From assembly GCA_946405135.1 (NCBI GenBank), contig CAMJGD010000001.1, forward strand, positions 124,001-188,000: a stretch of 64,000 bases of DNA, written 5' to 3'. Origin of the DNA: an uncultured Clostridiaceae bacterium (GTDB taxonomy: Bacteria; Bacillota; Clostridia; Clostridiales; Clostridiaceae). The stretch's first letter is position 1. Each line of letters begins with the position of its first letter. A model generated the notes under the pieces. The model was not told where the DNA came from and ran no database searches. It saw only the letters and a program-made list of their open reading frames with translations. A program made the position numbers and the translations under genes. Positions 52,005 through 63,886 of the stretch are shown piece after piece.

Positions 52005-52193
52005 TCAGTTTCTATGTTCACTTATATACCAACCCAAATATACAAGCCCTCCACCTACAGCAATTATCCATCCCCATAGCGGTATCATTACCGTAATTAT
52101 AATACCTATCCCAACGGATGCAACGGCTAATCCCAGGTATTTACTTTTACATTTTTTACTCAAAATAGAATCACCAAATCTATATTGCTCCAA
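52005..52193 (-). CDS. Small membrane protein between thiN and spoVM
   Basis: Up to 62 residues with two membrane helices (LGLAVASVGIGIIITVMIP, WIIAVGGGLVYLGWYI). The farthest start, TTG at 52193, lacks a ribosome site; TTG at 52163 has GGTGA 7 bases upstream and would give 52 residues. That GGTGA is inside a 10-bp inverted repeat (52171-52180 with 52217-52226), so translation may be gated. The family is unknown to me. Confidence 0.65.
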   Translation of the reverse strand: MEQYRFGDSILSKKCKSKYLGLAVASVGIGIIITVMIPLWGWIIAVGGGLVYLGWYISEHRN

Positions 52194-52234
52194 TAATTAA
52201 TATATTCAGCAAAAAAGATTTGGTGATTTAATAA

Positions 52235-52870
52235 TTAATCACAAGTAAATAAAATCATCAAAAAACCTTCATCAAAAACCACTTCTACATCCGTATCTAA
52301 GAATTCATTTGATACTGTCATAGGATCACCTAAAGTAAGATCATAATTTTCAAGTTTATATTTTGCATTATGTATACTTAAATTTTTTACCACATCACTA
52401 TAAGCCTGCAAAGAAAAGGTTTGACCTCTATTTCCTTTTAGCACTAAAGATTTATCGGTTAAAAATATATAATTGTTATCATCTTTTATATAAGCATTAA
52501 TGCCTTTTTTAAGACATCTTTTAAGTAATCCTAAATTACCTAAAAAATGATCCATTCTACTCCCTGTGCATCCTAAAAAACATATTTCATCGCAACTTAA
52601 TTCAGTAGCCTTATTAAAAGCAAGTTCAGTATCAGTAAAATCTTTTTCTGAAGGATAAATATCTATATTACAATCTAAATTTTTATAATATTCTAGTACT
52701 TTTTTATCAATAGAATCAAAATCTCCTAAAAGTATATCCGGCTTTAATCCATACTCGTATAATATATTTGCTCCGCTATCTGCGCCTATTATTATAGAAG
52801 ATGTAGAGATTTCTTTTTCAAGAAGCTCTTTAGTAGGTGGAGAACCTCCTGATATTATAATCCCTTTCAT
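52235..52870 (-). CDS. thiN: Thiamine pyrophosphokinase
   Basis: 211 residues. Transfers pyrophosphate from ATP to thiamine. [43 protein letters not shown] and [16 protein letters not shown] are characteristic of the alpha/beta domain. It overlaps rpe by 4 bases, the standard rpe-thiN arrangement. Confidence 0.96.
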   Translation of the reverse strand: MKGIIISGGSPPTKELLEKEISTSSIIIGADSGANILYEYGLKPDILLGDFDSIDKKVLEYYKNLDCNIDIYPSEKDFTDTELAFNKATELSCDEICFLGCTGSRMDHFLGNLGLLKRCLKKGINAYIKDDNNYIFLTDKSLVLKGNRGQTFSLQAYSDVVKNLSIHNAKYKLENYDLTLGDPMTVSNEFLDTDVEVVFDEGFLMILFTCD

Positions 52871-53523
52871 ATTAAAATTGCCTCTTTTAAAGTTTTTATA
52901 TTTTCTTCTATTTTATCTTCTTTAAATACAGCAGACCCAGCAACTATAACATTTGCTCCAGAATCTACAGCTTCCTTTATGTTATTTGCTCCTATTCCTC
53001 CATCTACTTCAAGCAGAATATCTTTACCTGTTAAATCTATCATATTTCTTAATTCTTTTATTTTTTCTGAACAATAAGGTATATATTTTTGCCCTCCAAA
53101 TCCTGGATTAACAGACATTATAAGCACCATATCAAGATTAGAAAGCACATATTTTATACTATCTAAAGATGTAGCTGGATTTAAAGCTACAGAAGCTTTA
53201 ACCCCAAAACTTTTTATATAATTTATTGTTCTATCTAAGTGCCTATCTGCTTCGCAATGTACAGTTATTATATCTGCTCCAGCCTTAACAAAATCTTCTA
53301 TATATCTAGAAGGCTCTTCTATCATTAAATGTACATCAAATATTTTATCTGTATAAGGTCTTATAGCTTTAATTACCGGTACACCAAAAGATATATTAGG
53401 AACGAATCTTCCGTCCATAACATCTATATGTATTATATCTGCCTCAGAGTTTTGCAGCCTTTTTATATGATTACCTAAATTCGCAAAATCTGCAGATAAT
53501 ATGGAAGGTGCTATTTTTACCAT
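52867..53523 (-). CDS. rpe: Ribulose-phosphate 3-epimerase
   Basis: 218 residues of the TIM-barrel epimerase in the pentose phosphate pathway: [55 protein letters not shown] and [14 protein letters not shown] (catalytic loops). It overlaps rsgA by 7 bases, so prpC-prkC-rsgA-rpe-thiN read as one unit. Confidence 0.97.
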   Translation of the reverse strand: MVKIAPSILSADFANLGNHIKRLQNSEADIIHIDVMDGRFVPNISFGVPVIKAIRPYTDKIFDVHLMIEEPSRYIEDFVKAGADIITVHCEADRHLDRTINYIKSFGVKASVALNPATSLDSIKYVLSNLDMVLIMSVNPGFGGQKYIPYCSEKIKELRNMIDLTGKDILLEVDGGIGANNIKEAVDSGANVIVAGSAVFKEDKIEENIKTLKEAILI

Positions 53524-54386
53524 CTATTCTTCCTCCTACTCTGTATTTCTTTTAGAGTCTTCACATAAAACTCATACCTAATACTATTTATCGCATCATC
53601 TTCTACAGCTTTCTTTACAGCACAATTAGGCTCTTTGTAATGCAAACAGCTAGAAAACTTACATTTAGATAAATAATCCCTGAATTCTGGAAAACAATAT
53701 TGAAGCTCTTCTGCTGACAAAAAATCCAATTCTAACGTAGAAAATCCAGGTGTATCTACTAATAGTCCATCATTTAAATCTATTAGCTCACTATGCCTTG
53801 TAGTATGCTTTCCTCTTCCTACTTTTTCACTTATTTCCCCAGTTTCCATATATTCCTTGCCACAAAGCTTATTTATCAATGTAGATTTTCCTGCTCCCGA
53901 AGGTCCACATAATACAGTAATATTATTCTTTAATCTTTCCTTTAATTTATCTATTCCATGTCCTTCTTTAGCATTTATAAGCAAAACTTCATAGCCTAAA
54001 TTATTCATAGTACTTTTTATACTTGTAAATTCTTCCTCAAGGCATAAATCTATTTTATTTAAACAAATTATAGCCTTGATATTATTATATTCACATAACA
54101 CTAAAAATTTATTTAATAATTCTAAATTCAACTCAGGGTTTTTAAGCGCAAATACTACAAAAGCCTGAGTTACATTAGCTACTGTAGGTCTTAAAAGTTC
54201 TGATTTTCTCTCAAAAATATTCTCTATTACTCCTTTACCATCCTTAACTGATATTTCTACATTATCACCCACTATAGGGGTAAGTTCATTATATCTGAAC
54301 TTACCCCTTGCTTTGCATTCAAAAGTTCCTTCAGTAGTTTTAATGTAGTAAAATCCACCAATACCTTTTATTATGGTTCCTTTCAT
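53517..54386 (-). CDS. rsgA: Ribosome small subunit GTPase RsgA
   Basis: 289 residues. A circularly permuted GTPase that checks 30S maturation. OB fold first, then ICLNKIDLC (G4) before [17 protein letters not shown] (G1) and [11 protein letters not shown] (G3), and a zinc motif near the end with [20 protein letters not shown] at 54386 has GGGGAGGA 6 bases upstream; the frame extends to 54446 but without a site. Confidence 0.96.
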   Translation of the reverse strand: MKGTIIKGIGGFYYIKTTEGTFECKARGKFRYNELTPIVGDNVEISVKDGKGVIENIFERKSELLRPTVANVTQAFVVFALKNPELNLELLNKFLVLCEYNNIKAIICLNKIDLCLEEEFTSIKSTMNNLGYEVLLINAKEGHGIDKLKERLKNNITVLCGPSGAGKSTLINKLCGKEYMETGEISEKVGRGKHTTRHSELIDLNDGLLVDTPGFSTLELDFLSAEELQYCFPEFRDYLSKCKFSSCLHYKEPNCAVKKAVEDDAINSIRYEFYVKTLKEIQSRRKNRW

Positions 54387-54414
54387 ATGGTCCTCCCCGT
54401 ACAAGTAAATATAG

Positions 54415-56343
54415 TTAAGGCTCTTTAGTTTCAGATTGCCTTTCAACAGCAGTTATAGTAACAGTTAGCTTTGTACCAGGTTTCACTTTTCTTATTCCTT
54501 CCTTTGGATCCTGGTCTTTTATTATATCATCTTTTTTAGCATCCTTAGGAATTACTAAATTAATATCTTTACGTTTTGATGCTATTTCCTGAGCTGCCTT
54601 TATAGTCATGCCTTCAAAATTAGGTATATTTACATCTACATCTTCTGGTTCCTTATAAACATAATAAGTTACAGTTATGGTCTGACCTTCCCTGATATCA
54701 ACCTCTGCCTCTATAGATTGAGATTTAACTTTTTTGTCTATATCTTTATTAGAAGTTTGCTCTGAAACTTTATTTATATTTAGCTTTCTGCTCTTTAATA
54801 AAGCTTCTGCATCATCTATATTTAGCCCTACAACATTAGGAACTTTTGTATTTACTACTTCTTTACCTTTACTTACTACTACATTTACTTTATCGCCTTT
54901 TGATACTTCAGTATCTGCAGCTGGATTTTGGCTTATAACAGAATCTTTTGCAATAGTATCACTAAATTGCTGATCTATGTTACCAAGTTCTAATCCGTAA
55001 TTAGCCAACATATCCTTTGCAGATTTAATGTCTACATCTTTTAAATCTGGTACTTTTATTTTAGGTGTTCCACCACTTAATATTACTCTTACAGGTTTTT
55101 CAGGATCTGCAGGAGTGCCTTCTTCAGGAAAACATTTTAATACAGTACCCTCAGATTTATCACTTTTGTCAGTACCAGCTACTTCTAGCTTTAATCCATT
55201 TTGTTCTAACAATTTTGAAGCATCTTCCTGTAAAAGTCCTACTATTTTAGGTACATTAACTTTGTCCTTTTGCTTAATTCCTGGGTTCATAGCTTTACTA
55301 ATAGCTGCTGCAGTAATTACTCCTAAGGCTATTACTAATACTGCAACCAAAGATAGTATTATTCCTTTTTTCTTTTTACTGCTTATCTTAGGTTTCTTTC
55401 TATCTTCATCTGCATCATCTTCGTCTATATCATCTTCATTTATTTCATCTTCATCTATAGACACTGGCTGCATTATTCTTGTATGATCTTCATCAAAACT
55501 ATTATATACTATTTCACAGTTTTCATCTCTTTGAATTCTTAAAAGATCATTTAATAGTTCTTTTGCACTTTGATACCTCTTAATAGGTTCTTTTTCAATA
55601 CATTTTAATATGAGTCTATTTAAACTTTCAGGTATATCAGAATTAATCTGTTTAGGAGGAACTACCGGCTCTTGTATATGCTTTAGAGCCACTGAAACAG
55701 GACTATCTGCATCAAATGGAACTCTGCCTGTTACCATCTCATATATTACTATACCTAAAGAATATAAATCTGTTCTACAGTCAATATAAGTACCTTTTGC
55801 CTGTTCTGGTGAAAAATAATGAGCAGAACCTAAAATTCTTTTTGAATTTGCGATGGTAGCCGAATCAGGAGATTTAGCTATACCAAAATCTGTTACTTTT
55901 ACAACCCCTTCTTCTGTAACAAGTATGTTTTGAGGTTTAACATCTCTATGAATTATATTATTCCTATGAGCACAATCTAAGGCTTTTGATATCTGTATAG
56001 CTATATCAATAGCAACTTTATAAGGTATACTACCATTTTCTTTTACTATTTGCTTTAATGTCTTTCCTTTTACATACTCCATTACTATATAATTTATTTC
56101 ATCTTGGGTTCCTACATCAAATATATTTACTATATTATTATCAGATAAATTAGCTATGGCAGTAGCTTCCTTTTTAAATTTATCTACCAGCTCGCTATCT
56201 GTAGAATATTCTTTTTTTAGTATTTTAACAGCATCAAACCTATTAAGTTTATGGCATTTAGCTTTATATACTTCTGCCATACCACCTTCGCCTATTTTTT
56301 CTATAAGTTCATATCTATCTCCCAGCATCGTTCCTATCATCAT
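54415..56343 (-). CDS. prkC: Ser/Thr protein kinase PrkC with PASTA repeats
   Basis: 642 residues. Kinase domain 1-275: [35 protein letters not shown] (HRD), VTDFGIAKS (DFG). An acidic linker, [18 protein letters not shown] membrane helix at about 310-330, then four PASTA repeats outside, each starting V-P-x-(I/V/L/F) (VPKIVGL, VPDLKDV, VPNVVGL, IPNFEGM). PASTA binds muropeptides; PrkC signals germination and growth. Start set by GGAGGAG 7 bases upstream. Overlaps prpC. Confidence 0.96.
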   Translation of the reverse strand: MMIGTMLGDRYELIEKIGEGGMAEVYKAKCHKLNRFDAVKILKKEYSTDSELVDKFKKEATAIANLSDNNIVNIFDVGTQDEINYIVMEYVKGKTLKQIVKENGSIPYKVAIDIAIQISKALDCAHRNNIIHRDVKPQNILVTEEGVVKVTDFGIAKSPDSATIANSKRILGSAHYFSPEQAKGTYIDCRTDLYSLGIVIYEMVTGRVPFDADSPVSVALKHIQEPVVPPKQINSDIPESLNRLILKCIEKEPIKRYQSAKELLNDLLRIQRDENCEIVYNSFDEDHTRIMQPVSIDEDEINEDDIDEDDADEDRKKPKISSKKKKGIILSLVAVLVIALGVITAAAISKAMNPGIKQKDKVNVPKIVGLLQEDASKLLEQNGLKLEVAGTDKSDKSEGTVLKCFPEEGTPADPEKPVRVILSGGTPKIKVPDLKDVDIKSAKDMLANYGLELGNIDQQFSDTIAKDSVISQNPAADTEVSKGDKVNVVVSKGKEVVNTKVPNVVGLNIDDAEALLKSRKLNINKVSEQTSNKDIDKKVKSQSIEAEVDIREGQTITVTYYVYKEPEDVDVNIPNFEGMTIKAAQEIASKRKDINLVIPKDAKKDDIIKDQDPKEGIRKVKPGTKLTVTITAVERQSETKEP

Positions 56344-57070
56344 AATGCTCTCCTCCAAATATAATTACGGAAATATTATCTCTTCCACCTCTAGCCTTAG
56401 CTAATTCTACAAGTTTACTGCATATCTCGCTATTATTAAAAATACTATTATTAATTATAATATCATATATTTCTTCCTTTGCAACTTCATTTGTAAGTCC
56501 GTCAGTACATAGCAATATAAATTTTATATTGCTTCTATCTAGCTTATATATATCGATGTCTAAATTTTTATTAGTTCCTACTGCTCTTGTTATTATATTT
56601 TTATTTGGATGATGAAGTGCTTGATTTTCTGTAATTGTACCTTCATCAATTAGCTCTTGAACTAAAGAATGATCTTTTGTGACTTTTGAAATACCACTAT
56701 TATTAATAATAAAGCAGCTGCTGTCCCCAACATTTGCTACTAGATAATAGCACTGGCAATCAAGACACGCTGTAATGGTTGTTCCCATTCCATTTAAATT
56801 TTCATGTTCTTTAGATAAATTATAAATTCTATTATTAGCATCTGTAATAGCCGTTTTCAAACTATCTTCAGGCTTACTTTCATCATAATTATTCTTTAAA
56901 TACTCAATAATTGACTCCACCGCTATCTTGCTTGCCACTTCCCCAGCATTGTGTCCACCCATACCATCAGCAACTATATAGATCTTAATGTGATCATCCT
57001 TGTAAGAACCTAAAAAATCTTCATTAAGGCTTCTGACATTACCTACATCTGTAAGCATTCCCACCATCAT
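56315..57070 (-). CDS. prpC: PP2C-type protein phosphatase PrpC (Stp1)
   Basis: 251 residues. Removes phosphate from PrkC and its targets. Motifs: GNVRSLNEDFLGS, VADGMGGHNAGEVASKIA, ANVGDSSCFIINN and CTDGLTNEV (metal-binding Asp residues). The start at 57070 follows AAAGGGTG; the open frame extends to 57091. It overlaps rlmN by a few bases and prkC by 29 bases. Confidence 0.95.
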   Translation of the reverse strand: MMVGMLTDVGNVRSLNEDFLGSYKDDHIKIYIVADGMGGHNAGEVASKIAVESIIEYLKNNYDESKPEDSLKTAITDANNRIYNLSKEHENLNGMGTTITACLDCQCYYLVANVGDSSCFIINNSGISKVTKDHSLVQELIDEGTITENQALHHPNKNIITRAVGTNKNLDIDIYKLDRSNIKFILLCTDGLTNEVAKEEIYDIIINNSIFNNSEICSKLVELAKARGGRDNISVIIFGGEHYDDRNDAGR

Positions 57071-57087
57071 TATAGCACCCTTTCTTT

Positions 57088-58119
57088 TCAAATTTGGGCA
57101 TTCATATAACTCCTTCTAAGTTGTCCACAGGCAGCATTAATATCCGCTCCCATCTCTCTTCTCACTGTTGCTTCAATTCCATTCCTTTTTAGTATCTCTA
57201 CAAATTTTTTTACTGTGTTTTCTTGAGATTTTTCAAAATCATTTTCTCTTACTTGGTTTATGGGAATTAAATTAACATGACATAAGAGACCTTTCAAAAG
57301 ATTTGCCAGCATCCTAGCATCTTCCATAGAGTCATTAAATGACTTTATCAGTGCGTATTCAAAGGTTATCCTTTTACCTGTTACGTCTATATAATATTTG
57401 CATGCCTCAATTATATCAGCAATAGAATATTTGTTCGCAATTGGCATTATCTCTTTTCTTTTATCCTCGGAAGCTGCATGAAGTGATACTGCTAAGGTTA
57501 ACTGTAACCTTCTATCCGCTAAATCTTTCATCTTAGGAATTATACCACAAGTGGATAAGGTTATATGTCTTAGTCCAATATTGAGTCCATACTCAGAGCT
57601 TACAAGTTCTAAAAACTTAAGCACATTTTCATAATTATCCAAAGGCTCTCCACTACCCATCAATACTACATTTGATATTCTATCTTTTATATAGTCCTGC
57701 ACTACTAATATTTGAGACAAAATTTCTCCAGGGGTTAAATTTCTTATCATACCTTCCACCGTAGAAGCACAAAACTTACACCCCATTCTACAACCTACTT
57801 GAGTAGAAACGCATATAGAATTCCCATAATTATATTTCATTAGTACACACTCTATTAAATTTCCATCCTCAAGTGCTAATAAGAACTTTTTTGTACCATC
57901 TAATTTTGATTCATAACTATGTACAATTTTAGGAATTCCTATATAAAAATTTTCATTAAGTTTATTTCTAGTGATCATAGGCAGTACATGCATTTCATCA
58001 AAGTTCCATAGGCTTTTGTAAATAAAATCTTCTATTTGTTTTGCCCTAAATTCCTTTTCATTGTTATCTTTCATCCAAGATTTAAGTTCATCAAGAGAAA
58101 AGTCTAAAATGTTTTTCAT
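57088..58119 (-). CDS. rlmN: 23S rRNA/tRNA (adenine2503/37-C2)-methyltransferase RlmN
   Basis: 343 residues. A radical SAM enzyme: [18 protein letters not shown] carries CxxxCxxC, and [31 protein letters not shown] and the catalytic Cys near the C-terminus (AACGQLR) complete it. ATG at 58119 is chosen because GGTGG lies upstream; the frame opens 18 bases earlier. It overlaps nothing but starts 9 bases after rsmB. Confidence 0.95.
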   Translation of the reverse strand: MKNILDFSLDELKSWMKDNNEKEFRAKQIEDFIYKSLWNFDEMHVLPMITRNKLNENFYIGIPKIVHSYESKLDGTKKFLLALEDGNLIECVLMKYNYGNSICVSTQVGCRMGCKFCASTVEGMIRNLTPGEILSQILVVQDYIKDRISNVVLMGSGEPLDNYENVLKFLELVSSEYGLNIGLRHITLSTCGIIPKMKDLADRRLQLTLAVSLHAASEDKRKEIMPIANKYSIADIIEACKYYIDVTGKRITFEYALIKSFNDSMEDARMLANLLKGLLCHVNLIPINQVRENDFEKSQENTVKKFVEILKRNGIEATVRREMGADINAACGQLRRSYMNAQI

Positions 58120-58127
58120 ATGTCCAC

Positions 58128-59453
58128 CTACCAACATTTTCTAAGCTTAGCTATAAAAAATCCATCCATGTATTCATTTGGTATTATAGTTATATAACCT
58201 TCATCATGGTATATAATATTATTAGATTTTCCCAAATATACATTTTCCACCTTGAAATTAGGATGTTTTTTTATAAACCATTCTATGTTTTTTTCATTTT
58301 CGTATTTATTTAAAGTACAAGTAGAATATATTAATATGCCGCCTTCCTTCAAATAACATCCAGCATTCTCCATTATATTTCGTTGAATTGCAGAAAGAGC
58401 TTTCATGTCCTTATTTATTTTATTCCATTTTATTTCTGGCTTTTTTCTTATAATTCCTATACCAGAACAAGGAACATCAATTAATACTCTATCAGCTTTA
58501 TTTACTAAACTTTCATTAAATTGAGTAGCATCCATTGTTCTATATTCTATGTTTGAAAGTCCTAATCTCTCAGCATTTTGCTTGATGAGAGATAATTTAT
58601 TTTCATGTATATCAAAGGCTACCACTTTACCCTTATTATTCATAAGTTCTGAAATATGTGTAGTCTTTCCTCCTGGAGCACTACATAAATCAAATACCCT
58701 ATGATTTTCATCTGCATCTAAAATAGGTGCTACTAACATGGCACTTTCATCTTGCACAGTTATATAGCCTGATTTAAATAGTGGATTATTTTCAATGCTG
58801 CTCCCTTTCTTTATGGATATAGCTTCTGGACATATGAAACCTTCCTCTATTTCATAACCTAATTTTTTTAATCTATTAAATGTGTCCTCATATGTACCTT
58901 TATAGCTATTTACTCTTATACTCATATTTGGAGTATAATTAAGTGCTTTTAGTATAGATTTAGTAATTTCTACTCCATACTGCTCCATAAACATTTTAAC
59001 CATCCATGGTTCAAAGGAATATTCATAACTTAACGCAGCTACCTTATCATCTTTGAAATCAAATACTAAATCCTTTTTTCTTAAATAATTTCTTAAAATG
59101 CCATTAACAAATTTAGAAGCACCTATGGAAATCTTTTTAGATAAGTCCACCGCTTCATTTACCACCGCATAATCTGGTATTTTATCAAGATATTTTATCT
59201 GATATATGGACATTCTCAATATATTTAATATAAAACTATCTATTTTAGAGATACTTCTTCCTGAAAAATTAGATATTATACGGTCTATAGTATATTTATA
59301 TTTGATAGTTCCATAGACTATTTCTGTTACAAGAGCTCTATCTTTATCTTCTAATTCACTCTTATTCAATTCATTATTTAGAACTATATTAGAGTACGCA
59401 CCCTTCTGTAAAATCTGTATCAATATATTTACTGCAATCTCTCTTGCTTTCAT
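58128..59453 (-). CDS. rsmB: 16S rRNA (cytosine967-C5)-methyltransferase
   Basis: 441 residues. N-terminal NusB-like RNA-binding domain (about 1-150), then a Rossmann methyltransferase with [18 protein letters not shown] (AdoMet) and [18 protein letters not shown] (catalytic Cys). ATG at 59453 has AAGAGGT upstream; the open frame runs to 59477. It follows the YugP-like protease by 16 bases. Confidence 0.95.
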   Translation of the reverse strand: MKAREIAVNILIQILQKGAYSNIVLNNELNKSELEDKDRALVTEIVYGTIKYKYTIDRIISNFSGRSISKIDSFILNILRMSIYQIKYLDKIPDYAVVNEAVDLSKKISIGASKFVNGILRNYLRKKDLVFDFKDDKVAALSYEYSFEPWMVKMFMEQYGVEITKSILKALNYTPNMSIRVNSYKGTYEDTFNRLKKLGYEIEEGFICPEAISIKKGSSIENNPLFKSGYITVQDESAMLVAPILDADENHRVFDLCSAPGGKTTHISELMNNKGKVVAFDIHENKLSLIKQNAERLGLSNIEYRTMDATQFNESLVNKADRVLIDVPCSGIGIIRKKPEIKWNKINKDMKALSAIQRNIMENAGCYLKEGGILIYSTCTLNKYENEKNIEWFIKKHPNFKVENVYLGKSNNIIYHDEGYITIIPNEYMDGFFIAKLRKCW

Positions 59454-59469
59454 TTCATACCTCTTTACA

Positions 59470-60159
59470 CTAATCATTTCGTCTGCTTATAGCTATAAGT
59501 CTAATTAATTGAGATATAGCTGTAAGTGCCGCAGCAACATAAGTCATGGCAGCAGCTTGTAATACTTTTCTTGCACCTTTTATTTCATCATCATCTAATA
59601 TATATTTATCCTCTAAAATTACTAAAGCTCTTCTTGATGCGTCAAATTCTACAGGAAGTGTCACTAATTGAAATAAAACTACAGCAGAAAAAAGTAATAT
59701 ACCTATACTTACTAAACCATTTAATCCTAATATTATTCCTATAAAAAATAACACCCAAGATAAATTAGAACCTATGCTTGCTACAGGCACAATAGAATTT
59801 CTAATTAAAAGTGGCTTATAAGAGTTTTCATGCTGTATTGCATGACCTACTTCATGAGCAGCTACTCCTATAGAAGCTACTGAGCTTCCAGAGTACACTT
59901 CTCCTGAAAGTCTTAATACCTTTTTAGACGGATCATAATGATCTGTTAAATTTCCTGAAATCATTTCTATAGGAACATTATATAACCCATTACTGTCTAA
60001 TATCATTCTTGCCACTTCTGCACCGGTACGGCCACTTCTGCTATATATTCTAGAGTAGCGATTAAAAGTTGATGATATCTTTGTTTGAGCCCATAAAGAT
60101 ATAATAAGGGCTGGCACTAATATTAAATAAGTACTATCAAAATAATAAGGATAAAACAT
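59470..60159 (-). CDS. Zinc metallopeptidase, YugP family
   Basis: 229 residues. AHEVGHAIQHE (HEVGH at 102-106) supplies two zinc His and the catalytic Glu; LTDHYDPSKKVLRLS before it and EFDASRRAL after the membrane helices (third ligand) are family hallmarks. Several membrane helices (about 8-22, 122-140, 145-167, 205-224) make it an integral membrane peptidase. The function in this group is not known. It is a stable neighbour of fmt and rsmB in clostridia. Confidence 0.92.
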   Translation of the reverse strand: MFYPYYFDSTYLILVPALIISLWAQTKISSTFNRYSRIYSRSGRTGAEVARMILDSNGLYNVPIEMISGNLTDHYDPSKKVLRLSGEVYSGSSVASIGVAAHEVGHAIQHENSYKPLLIRNSIVPVASIGSNLSWVLFFIGIILGLNGLVSIGILLFSAVVLFQLVTLPVEFDASRRALVILEDKYILDDDEIKGARKVLQAAAMTYVAAALTAISQLIRLIAISRRND

Positions 60160-60206
60160 ATAACCTACCTCCTAAAATTCTTTATAGTCAAAAAGTATTA
60201 CGCAAA

Positions 60207-61136
60207 TTATATTAATATGGTTCCCTCTTCTATATTATGCCCATTTATATATTGCTCAACCAGAAGAGCTTTGCTGTTTGGAAATTGAATCTTTTTAATG
60301 AGAATTGCATCTTTAGAAGCTGCAATCTCTATACCGTCTTTACCTACACTAAGTATTGTACCAGGGATATTATCATGATGTTTTTTTATAACTTTACTCT
60401 CATAGATCTTCATAGTATCCCCTTTATAAGAAGTATAAGCTAGAGGCCATGGATTTAATCCTCTTATGAGATTATGAATATTCTCCGCAGAGTTATTCCA
60501 ATTTATTTTTCCCATTTCTTTATTAAGCATAGATGCATAATTACTTTGAGCTTCCCCCTGTTTCATAGGTTTAATGCTACCATCATTTATTCCTTTTATA
60601 GTTTTTATTAAAAGTTCTGCTCCTCTTTCCATTAATATATCATGAAGTTCCCCTGCTGTCATATTATCGCTTATTGTCACTTCATCTTTAAGGAGTATAT
60701 CTCCTGTATCTATCCCTTCATCCATAAGCATAGTGGTATTCCCAGTTTTAGTTTCACCATCTATTATGCTCCAATTTATAGGAGCTGCACCTCTATATTT
60801 AGGTAATAAAGATGCATGTAAATTTATACATCCATATTTAGGTATCTCTAATAGTTCTTTAAGTAAAATCTGCCCAAAAGCAACTACCACTATAAAATCT
60901 GGATTCATTTCTTTAATAATATTTAACATCTCTTTATTTCCTTTAAGTTTTACAGGCTGATATACGGTTATATTATTTTCTAGGGCTACCTCTTTTACTG
61001 CAGATACAGTCACTTTTTTACCTCTGCCTTTAGGTTTGTCTGGCTGAGTAAAAACTGCTTGAACTCCATACTCTGATATTAGAGCTTTAAGTGACGGTAC
61101 TGCAAAATCTGGAGTGCCCATAAAAATTATATTCAT
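60207..61136 (-). CDS. fmt: Methionyl-tRNA formyltransferase
   Basis: 309 residues. [19 protein letters not shown], then [20 protein letters not shown] (catalytic His) and [20 protein letters not shown]; the C-terminal domain binds tRNA. It formylates initiator Met-tRNA and overlaps nothing; def, which removes the formyl group, is 5 bases upstream in the transcript. Confidence 0.97.
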   Translation of the reverse strand: MNIIFMGTPDFAVPSLKALISEYGVQAVFTQPDKPKGRGKKVTVSAVKEVALENNITVYQPVKLKGNKEMLNIIKEMNPDFIVVVAFGQILLKELLEIPKYGCINLHASLLPKYRGAAPINWSIIDGETKTGNTTMLMDEGIDTGDILLKDEVTISDNMTAGELHDILMERGAELLIKTIKGINDGSIKPMKQGEAQSNYASMLNKEMGKINWNNSAENIHNLIRGLNPWPLAYTSYKGDTMKIYESKVIKKHHDNIPGTILSVGKDGIEIAASKDAILIKKIQFPNSKALLVEQYINGHNIEEGTILI

Positions 61137-61141
61137 TTATA

Positions 61142-61591
61142 TTACTCCTCACTTTTTATGATTTTATCTACAAATAGTACTCCATTCAAATGATCTACTT
61201 CATGGCAAATAGCTCTAGCAAATAGCTCCTCTGCTTCTAATATTATTTCTTTTCCTTCTTCATTCAATGCTTTTACCTTTATCTTTTCAGGTCTTTCTAC
61301 CTCTCCCTGTTCGCCAGGAACACTTAAACATCCTTCTACATCTATATATTTACCACCCTGTTCTATAATTTCAGGATTTATTAGAGCTATTGGTCCTTCA
61401 CCTACATCAATTACCACAACCCTTTTTAATATTCCTACCTGTGGAGCTGCAAGTCCCACTCCATCAGCTTCATACATGGTTTCAAACATATCTTTAATTA
61501 ATGTTTTTATTCTATCATTAACCACATCTATAGATCTACTCTTCTTTCTTAGTATTTCATCACCATAAGTTCTTATATTTCTTAATGCCAT
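61142..61591 (-). CDS. def: Peptide deformylase
   Basis: 149 residues. The three motifs [20 protein letters not shown] (Cys ligand) and [11 protein letters not shown] (HExxH) are all present, a complete active metal site. It removes formyl from new proteins. It lies between priA and fmt in the canonical order. Confidence 0.97.
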   Translation of the reverse strand: MALRNIRTYGDEILRKKSRSIDVVNDRIKTLIKDMFETMYEADGVGLAAPQVGILKRVVVIDVGEGPIALINPEIIEQGGKYIDVEGCLSVPGEQGEVERPEKIKVKALNEEGKEIILEAEELFARAICHEVDHLNGVLFVDKIIKSEE

Positions 61592-61634
61592 AACAAAATT
61601 CTCCCTTCATTCATACACTCAATCTCAAAATATA

Positions 61635-63839
61635 TTATATAAGATTACTTGGATTTATATCAATACTTACTCTTATATCATTATATACTTCTCTTGTCAT
61701 GTGATAAACCATATCTTTAATGTTTTTTCCTAAATTAGTATCTATATCTCCTTTTATAATTATCTGCCACCTATAAAATTCTTTTATTTTTCCTATTATG
61801 CAAGGGCAAGGTCCTAATATTTCTATGTTATCACTATTTTTTAAATAATTTTTTAAAATTACACCAATATTTTGTATAATTTTTATTAACAAGTTCTCAT
61901 TTTTAGAGCTTAAATTTATCGAAAGGATCTTTGAAAAAGGTGGATACTTCATATCTTTTCTTATATTTATCTCATCTTTATAAAAACCTTCATAGTCATA
62001 ATTTTTAGCAAATATTATGCTGTAACTTTCTGGCATATAAGTCTGTACTATAACCTTTCCCGATTTTTTACCTCTTCCAGCTCTACCTGCCACTTGAGTT
62101 ATCAATTGAAAAGTTCTTTCCGAAGATCTATAATCTGGAAAATTTAAAGAAAGATCTGCAGCCAGTACCCCTACTAAAGTAACATTAGGAAAATCTAATC
62201 CTTTAGCCACCATCTGTGTACCTATAAGTATGTCAGCATTACCTTCCTTAAATTCTTTATATATTATTTCATAAGAATCTTTTTTTCTTGTAGTATCTAA
62301 ATCCATTCTTAAAACTCTAGCAGAAGGAAAAGCTTTTTTTATCTCAATTTCCACCTTCTCAGTTCCTATACCAAAATATTTAACATAGTTACTTTTACAT
62401 TTAGGACATGTACTTAAAGCTCTTATTTTTCTTCCACAATAATGACAAGATAAATAATTTCCATGAGCATGATAAGTCATGGAAATATCGCAATTATCAC
62501 ATTTAAATACATATCCACATTTCCTACAGGATACAAAAGTTGAAAATCCCCTTCTGTTTAAAAAAAGTATGATCTGTTCCTTCTTACTTAAAGTATTTTT
62601 TATCTCTTCATATAACTCCCTGCTAAATATAGATCTATTATTATTTTTTAGTTCCTCTCTCATATCTACAGTATTTATAAAAGGTAAATTAGCCCCATCT
62701 GCTCTTTTATTTAATTCTAATAATTCTATTTCATTAATTTTTGTTCTATAATAACTTTCTATATTGGGTGTAGCAGACCCCATAATCACTTTGCAGCCTG
62801 TTAACTTGCTTTTATACTCTGCTATATCTCTAGCATTATATTTAGGATCACTTTCTGATTTATAGCTGGTTTCATGTTCTTCATCTATAACTATTAATCC
62901 TAAGTCTTTGAAAGGCAGAAAAATAGCTGAACGCGCTCCTATAGCAAGCTTAACTTTCCCCTCTTTTACTCTGAACCATTCATCATATCTTTCACCTTGG
63001 GACAATTTACTGTGAAAAACAGCCACATCTTTTCCAAAACGTCCTTTAAACCTTTCTATCATCTGGGGGGTTAAAGCAATTTCTGGTACAAGTATTATGG
63101 AACTTTTATTGTTATCCATCATATGTTGAACTATATTCATATAAACTTCAGTCTTTCCGCTACCAGTAATACCTTTTAATAAAAACAGTTTATTGGAAGA
63201 ATTCAGAACTTTATCCACTACTAATTTTTGTTCATGATTTAGAAGTTTTCTTTCATAGTTTTTATATTCTCTATCATTATATCTATCTACTACTTTTTTA
63301 TCTTTCACAATATATCCATGTTTTATTAAAGTATTTATGGAACTTATGGAAAATCCCTTTTCCCTAGCTAACTGTGTTTTAGTAAAAACACCTTCATTCT
63401 CCTTTATAAAGTTGTAAATCTCTATATAAGGAGTTTTATTATACTTTCCATCTAACTCTTTAGAAAGGTATATTGTATCTATAACTTTATTTTTCATACC
63501 CTGAATAACTCCTCGAGGTATGAAAAGTTTTACAGCTTCTAGATAAGTGCATAGATAGTTTTCTCTCATAAACTCCATTAATTTAATATCGCTTTGAGTA
63601 AAAAGCTCTTCTTTATCATAAACTTTAACAATATCCTTTACAATATGAGATTTATCTTCTATATGATCATAAACATAAAGTATAAATCCATCTATTATTT
63701 TATTTCCTTTACCAAAAGGCACCTTAACTCTATAACCTGGATTTGATATATGGCTTAAGGCTTCAGGTATCCTATAAGTAAATATTTTATCCAACTGTAT
63801 GGATTCATTATTCACTACAATCCCTGCATATTTACTCAC
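61635..63839 (-). CDS. priA: Primosomal protein N' (PriA helicase)
   Basis: 734 residues. Restarts stalled forks. N-terminal DNA-binding domain, winged helix (about 140-200), then LKGITGSGKTEVYMNIVQHM (Walker A), VIDEEHETSYKSE (DEEH), and eight Cys in CRKCGYVFKCDNCDIS and CHYCGRK, CPKCKS, the zinc region. Helicase motifs V-VI (GTQMVAKGLDFPNVT, QVAGRAGRG) are intact. The start is ATG at 63839. Confidence 0.96.
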   Translation of the reverse strand: MSKYAGIVVNNESIQLDKIFTYRIPEALSHISNPGYRVKVPFGKGNKIIDGFILYVYDHIEDKSHIVKDIVKVYDKEELFTQSDIKLMEFMRENYLCTYLEAVKLFIPRGVIQGMKNKVIDTIYLSKELDGKYNKTPYIEIYNFIKENEGVFTKTQLAREKGFSISSINTLIKHGYIVKDKKVVDRYNDREYKNYERKLLNHEQKLVVDKVLNSSNKLFLLKGITGSGKTEVYMNIVQHMMDNNKSSIILVPEIALTPQMIERFKGRFGKDVAVFHSKLSQGERYDEWFRVKEGKVKLAIGARSAIFLPFKDLGLIVIDEEHETSYKSESDPKYNARDIAEYKSKLTGCKVIMGSATPNIESYYRTKINEIELLELNKRADGANLPFINTVDMREELKNNNRSIFSRELYEEIKNTLSKKEQIILFLNRRGFSTFVSCRKCGYVFKCDNCDISMTYHAHGNYLSCHYCGRKIRALSTCPKCKSNYVKYFGIGTEKVEIEIKKAFPSARVLRMDLDTTRKKDSYEIIYKEFKEGNADILIGTQMVAKGLDFPNVTLVGVLAADLSLNFPDYRSSERTFQLITQVAGRAGRGKKSGKVIVQTYMPESYSIIFAKNYDYEGFYKDEINIRKDMKYPPFSKILSINLSSKNENLLIKIIQNIGVILKNYLKNSDNIEILGPCPCIIGKIKEFYRWQIIIKGDIDTNLGKNIKDMVYHMTREVYNDIRVSIDINPSNLI

Positions 63840-63860
63840 TCAATCACCCTTCTACAAAAT

Positions 63861-63886
63861 AAAAAAGCGCAGACTTGCGCCTTTTA
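63861..63886 (-). terminator. Terminator after coaBC
   Basis: GCGC arms (63867-63870, 63877-63880), extended by AAAA/TTTT with a one-base bulge, close a 6-base loop and on the minus strand are followed by TTTTTT. It overlaps the stop codon of coaBC. Confidence 0.75.

Noticed and set aside
55028-55486. Plus-strand 152-codon open frame opposite prkC
   Set aside because: Shadow of the PASTA and membrane region of prkC; the hydrophobic look comes from reading acidic Glu/Asp codons on the other strand.
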